DNA from: Lenzites betulinus
Lineage: Eukaryota; Basidiomycota; Agaricomycetes; Polyporales; Polyporaceae
Direction: 5' to 3'
Length of the DNA: 64,000 bases
Assembly: GCA_022264855.1 (NCBI GenBank)
Contig: JABYQU010000029.1
Span: 310,001-374,000, forward strand
In this document: positions 60,968 through 64,000 of the stretch, one piece after another
Numbering within the stretch: position 1 is the first letter of the stretch
Layout of the letters: every line of letters starts with the position of its first letter
Position numbers and translations under genes: made by a program
Notes under the pieces: model-generated
Told to the model about the DNA's origin: nothing
What the model saw: only the letters and a program-made list of their open reading frames with translations
The model's database searches: none

Positions 60968-61972
60968 CTAATTAGTCTCGTGTAGCGCCTCAGGAAGCCG
61001 CGGAAAGAGCTCACCCCAGGTCGTATTCTGGCTCGACCACACGTCAACTAGGCACCCGTCGTCTACCCCGTCGGCGCATGCGACCTCGAACGTGTGTAGC
61101 GTGCTCCATGCGCATGGGAAACGCGTAACCTGCGTCTCTTCTCCCGCCGCAGGCGTCACCGTCGCCACCTTCTCCCTGGATCGCGGGCGCGTCGCGTACG
61201 AGAGCGTGCGCACGTCGAGCGGCTTTGACACATCCAAGCGGAAGACATCGAATGCTGAGCTGGCATCGAGTCGGAATGGCTCGTTTCCCTCGATGGTGTC
61301 GTTCTCGCCCGGGAGACGGATCACGAGCGCACAGTCCTCCATCCCAAAGTCGACGGTGCGGAACTGCGCTATCGTGTGGGTCTGGACAAAGACGAATATC
61401 AGCAGCGTGAAGGGGAGTCTTGACATTTGAATTACTTACATTCTGGGCAACATGCAGGTGCTTCTCATGTGGGGAGAGCGTCCCGAACGCCTTGATGAAC
61501 ACGTCGTGCTCGCCCACTGGTGCGAGCTCGTCCGGGCGGTCAGTGAAGACTTGGGCGACTACCCGGGGCACGTTCAGAATGGGATCGAGCTGTGGCGGGG
61601 ATACCGTGTCCGAGCTGTAGAGTTCTGCAAGACCGTGGTACGGGCTTGCAAACTCGAGGCCCACGGTCCCAACGTCCGCATACACGGTTTTCATGATGCG
61701 CGACATGTAGAGGAGGGTAAGTTGGTCCGTGACAGCGATGATAACGAACAGGACGAGCATCCATGTTAGAGTGGATGGTGAGTGTCTGGATGACTTCCAC
61801 GCTGGCTCCTGTGGTGGTGGTGCTGTCGTAGTCCGCGGTCACGCTTCTACCTTCACAACGTCCTAAAGAGAAACTCACAGATCGTACGGACTTGGTATGC
61901 ATCTTCTAGTTCGTACGAGTCACGGTCTTGCAAAAGGGCTGCGTTCTCGTGCTGGAGGTCTCCGTAGGGCAT
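60968..61972 (-). CDS. Conserved single-pass membrane protein, beta-rich ectodomain
   Basis: Start MPYGDLQHENAALLQDRDSY at 61972 gives a short acidic cytosolic part (ELEDAYQVRTI). An intron (GTGAGT donor) leads to SWKSSRHSPSTLTWMLVLFV and a transmembrane helix (IIAVTDQLTLLYMS). The outside part begins VPRVVAQVFTDRPDELAPVG and HDVFIKAFGTLSPHEKHLHV. After a second intron come AQFRTVDFGMEDCALVIRLP, AFDVFRLDVSKPLDVRTLSY, TRFPCAWSTLHTFEVACADG and CLVDVWSSQNTTWG. The even spread of aromatic and beta-prone segments with a Cys pair suggests a beta-sandwich. I cannot name the family with confidence; similar proteins in agaricomycetes are usually hypothetical. Its position between two UstYa-like genes hints at a shared pathway. 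Confidence 0.75.
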
Positions 61973-62507
61973 AATTCGACAGAGGGATAGCAGGATAGCG
62001 GGTGCTGGACGGGTTATCTTGGTGAGTGTCTTGTAAATGAGTCAAGCTCACATCTCTTACTCTAGAGGCGACACCTCCATTGATTGTTCCGACAGGGGCC
62101 GTTGCATGCGGAAGTGCGAGAGCTGGTTGACACTGCCACTTTAAAGAGGCGATGCATGTGAGGATCCCTAGTAAGTACTTGTCTGCTGCGGCTAACTGTC
62201 CATCTAGTGATAAAACCTACTAGGACTTCAAAGTCTGTTCGCGTGCGATACCCGTCGGCCTTCAGAGCGTCTGTCATCTGAGGCGAGACAGCAGTGCACT
62301 GGGGTCTGACGCCCCGTGATTCCAAGTACTTGTGTGCGGCGCGGTCACCACAGCATCCAAGCATCCCTGCCGCGCTGTCCCATACATACCTCACTTGCGA
62401 GGATGTGCAGGTGCGACTTCCACTGAGAATATCATCTCTACGTCGCGCACACTTTCCGATACCACCCTACGCCCCTCACACCCGTCCTCCTGCCTCCGCC
62501 TTCAAAC
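61973..62507. promoter_or_regulatory. Divergent promoter region, membrane protein / second UstYa-like gene
   Basis: About 535 bp between divergent starts, so shared control is possible. No motif beyond short pyrimidine tracts before the plus-strand start was recognised. Confidence 0.4.
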
Positions 62508-63134
62508 ATGCAATCCTCGCGCAGAATAGAACTATTCGCAATCGCACTTATGTGCACCTTACTCGGGGCTAACTTTGCATACAAACTGGTCAGCTTGGTG
62601 CGGTTATATCACGCCCCAAGTCCCGCGCCAATGAACGGTGAGCACAGGAGCATTTTCGTTTTTCCGCAGCATGATTTGACGTGCGCCAACGCAGGCGGCG
62701 TATGGGACGTCGAGCGCAAGCCGGTCGCATTCCAATTCGACAGCGGCCTCCACTATGGCTTCAACGCCTCCGCAGCATGGGGCGCGCTCGTACCGGGAGA
62801 CGGACTCGTATACCTCGGTGCACACCACGAACCGCTCCTCGTGTCAATGTTCCACCAGCTGCGCTGCCTCGACATCCTGCGGGACCAACTCACGAAGCCA
62901 CGCAGCGAACGCACGGAACAGCCCACGCGGCACTGCATGAATTACATCCGGCAGATGATCCTCTGTCGCGGGGACACGCACCTCGACCCGTACCAGTACC
63001 CGTCAAACGTGAGGCCCGTGGACGCGAACCCCATCCGACGCTGTCTGGATTGGCGCGCGGTGTATGAGGCGGTGGAGGCGAACCAGCGCGAGTATGCGGA
63101 GTGGGCTGCGGGGAAGTTGGTGGGGGAGCTGTGA
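62508..63134 (+). CDS. UstYa-like (DUF3328) protein with altered motifs
   Basis: This is an intronless 208-residue frame. MQSSRRIELFAIALMCTLLG then ANFAYKLVSLVRLY forms the N-terminal anchor. The body has FNASAAWGALVPGDGLVYLG, LLVSMFHQLRCLDILRDQL, PTRHCMNYIRQMILCRGDTH and a C-terminal CLDWRAVYEAVEANQREYAE. Overall order and the CxDW end match the family. However, the first HxxHC reads HQLRC (second His replaced by Arg) and the second reads PTRHC (first His missing), while the gene at 59631 keeps both. It may be non-catalytic, a partner of the intact protein, or use a different metal site. The frame is uninterrupted and GC-rich, so it is unlikely to be a pseudogene. Confidence 0.85.
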   Translation: MQSSRRIELFAIALMCTLLGANFAYKLVSLVRLYHAPSPAPMNGEHRSIFVFPQHDLTCANAGGVWDVERKPVAFQFDSGLHYGFNASAAWGALVPGDGLVYLGAHHEPLLVSMFHQLRCLDILRDQLTKPRSERTEQPTRHCMNYIRQMILCRGDTHLDPYQYPSNVRPVDANPIRRCLDWRAVYEAVEANQREYAEWAAGKLVGEL

Positions 63135-63469
63135 TGATTCTGAAAGGGTTGCCGATGCACTTGTAAGATGTAGCTTTTAGATTGGGCACCGCACAATAGA
63201 CGCGGCACCGGATCGCGCTCTCAGGCGGAGTTACTGGGTGTGGCACTGACAGACACGGGTGGCAACGCAGACAATCAAAGATGGTGTTGGCATCGAGCCC
63301 GGAGAACCTTTATTATTGTACAATATGGTCAAACAGTCCCACTGGCATGCGGCTTGCTGAATCTTCACTATCCCTCTAGGACATTTCTTCAAACTAATCC
63401 TTGTTCACGGCGCCGCCGTGCTGCCATCTGGGTTATTATAGTCAGATAAAATAGTTGAAGCACGTATAA

Positions 63470-63699
63470 TTAGTGGTCATCAATTATTACCAGGAGGTGC
63501 TGTCGTCGGGCGAGCCACTGCAAACCCGTTCTCACATTCGTCTCCAGTTCTGCCGGGAGACATATAAGCACATTTTCTGGACTTGTAGCGAGGCTGACTT
63601 ACCGCTGTCTTGTGCTGGTGCACCTTCGACGGTAGGAAACACCAAAAGAAGGAAGCAAAAGACAAGTGCTAGGGCATAAAAACTGGAGCGCATGTTCAT
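63470..63699 (-). CDS. Small secreted peptide precursor, 58 residues, with C-terminal dibasic site
   Basis: ATG 63699 begins a strong signal peptide (MNMRSSFYALALVFCFLLLV, then FPTVEGAPAQDS). A 53 nt GT-AG intron (63602-63550, donor GTAAGT, acceptor CGGCAG) restores the frame into ELETNVRTGLQWLARR, followed by the ten-residue tail QHLLVIIDDH and a TAA at 63470. The intron length is the norm for this genome. The form (signal peptide, short pro-part, RR, short tail) is that of a Kex2-processed precursor with one core peptide. It lies 335 bp from the second UstYa-like gene, convergent with it. A further donor GTAATA just after HLL could give a different ending. No homologue was recognised, so this remains a model. 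Confidence 0.5.
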
Positions 63700-64000
63700 G
63701 AACGGGGGTGTATTGTGTCGTGCATCTCGTCCCGACGTTGGACTGTTATAATCAGTAGCACGACGCCATCGCAGTCACTCCACTGCAATCCGGTAGCAAC
63801 CAATCCACTGCGTGAATTTGAAAGCGACAGATCTCGGACCGTGCGTTGCCAGTCGGTTGCCATGGCGCGAACGCCTGCGCTTTTCAGCGCTTGTCTATAA
63901 CGCCACAGGATTCGCAAGTGCCGTAAAGTTGAACAGTTTCAGAATGCGAAAAGTCTCCACGACGTACGCACCGAGATGGAGCGCGCTCATCTGTTAGATT
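63700..64000. other. Right edge, nothing recognised
   Basis: Presumed upstream region of the small precursor gene. No other feature was seen. Confidence 0.4.

Overview
The window is nuclear DNA of a filamentous basidiomycete. Genes are split by many 50-60 nt GT-AG introns, lie on both strands without operons, and often carry a TATA box 80-120 nt upstream of the start. Two full pyranose 2-oxidase genes (44.6-51.9 kb), an H2O2-producing enzyme typical of wood decayers, suggest a white-rot agaricomycete, possibly Polyporales. That placement is inference. All gene models were spliced by eye from the sequence, so outer limits and families are firmer than individual splice sites.

Left part (0-12 kb): the 3' end of transcription elongation factor TFIIS is cut by the window edge. 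It is divergent from a PRP46/PLRG1 splicing-factor WD40 gene. A mitochondrial-carrier-family gene with an extra N-terminal segment follows, then three minus-strand ricin-B-type beta-trefoil lectin genes. No toxin catalytic chain is present.

Accessory part (12-22 kb): a roughly 3 kb inverted duplication holds two divergent paralogues of a tiny secreted protein whose second exon encodes a dibasic (RR) site and a hypervariable tail. Next are a frameshifted short-chain dehydrogenase (SDR) and a segmental-duplication copy containing an intact SDR, an intron-bearing tRNA-Lys(CTT) and an inserted 1.8 kb element with terminal inverted repeats. The second copy of this segment, inverted at 39.9-41.9 kb, lacks the element and acts as an internal empty site.

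Central part (22-44 kb): a large Zn2Cys6 transcription factor, a 5 kb stretch without convincing genes, the signal peptidase subunit SPC1, a KIN1/KIN2-type kinase with a C-terminal KA1-like end, the duplicated SDR/tRNA segment, and the vacuolar permease ATG22.

Right part (44-64 kb): tandem pyranose 2-oxidases, a SUMO precursor, a ricin-B lectin fused to a long disordered N-terminal region, and a group at 57-64 kb. That group contains a Rieske [2Fe-2S]-DUF455 fusion, two UstYa-like (DUF3328) genes, a conserved single-pass membrane protein, and a 58-residue secreted precursor ending in RR plus a ten-residue tail. UstYa-family oxidases are known to modify Kex2-released peptides in ascomycete RiPP (ribosomally made, modified peptide) clusters. 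The 57-64 kb group is therefore the best candidate in the window for an undescribed peptide system, as an inference that needs testing.
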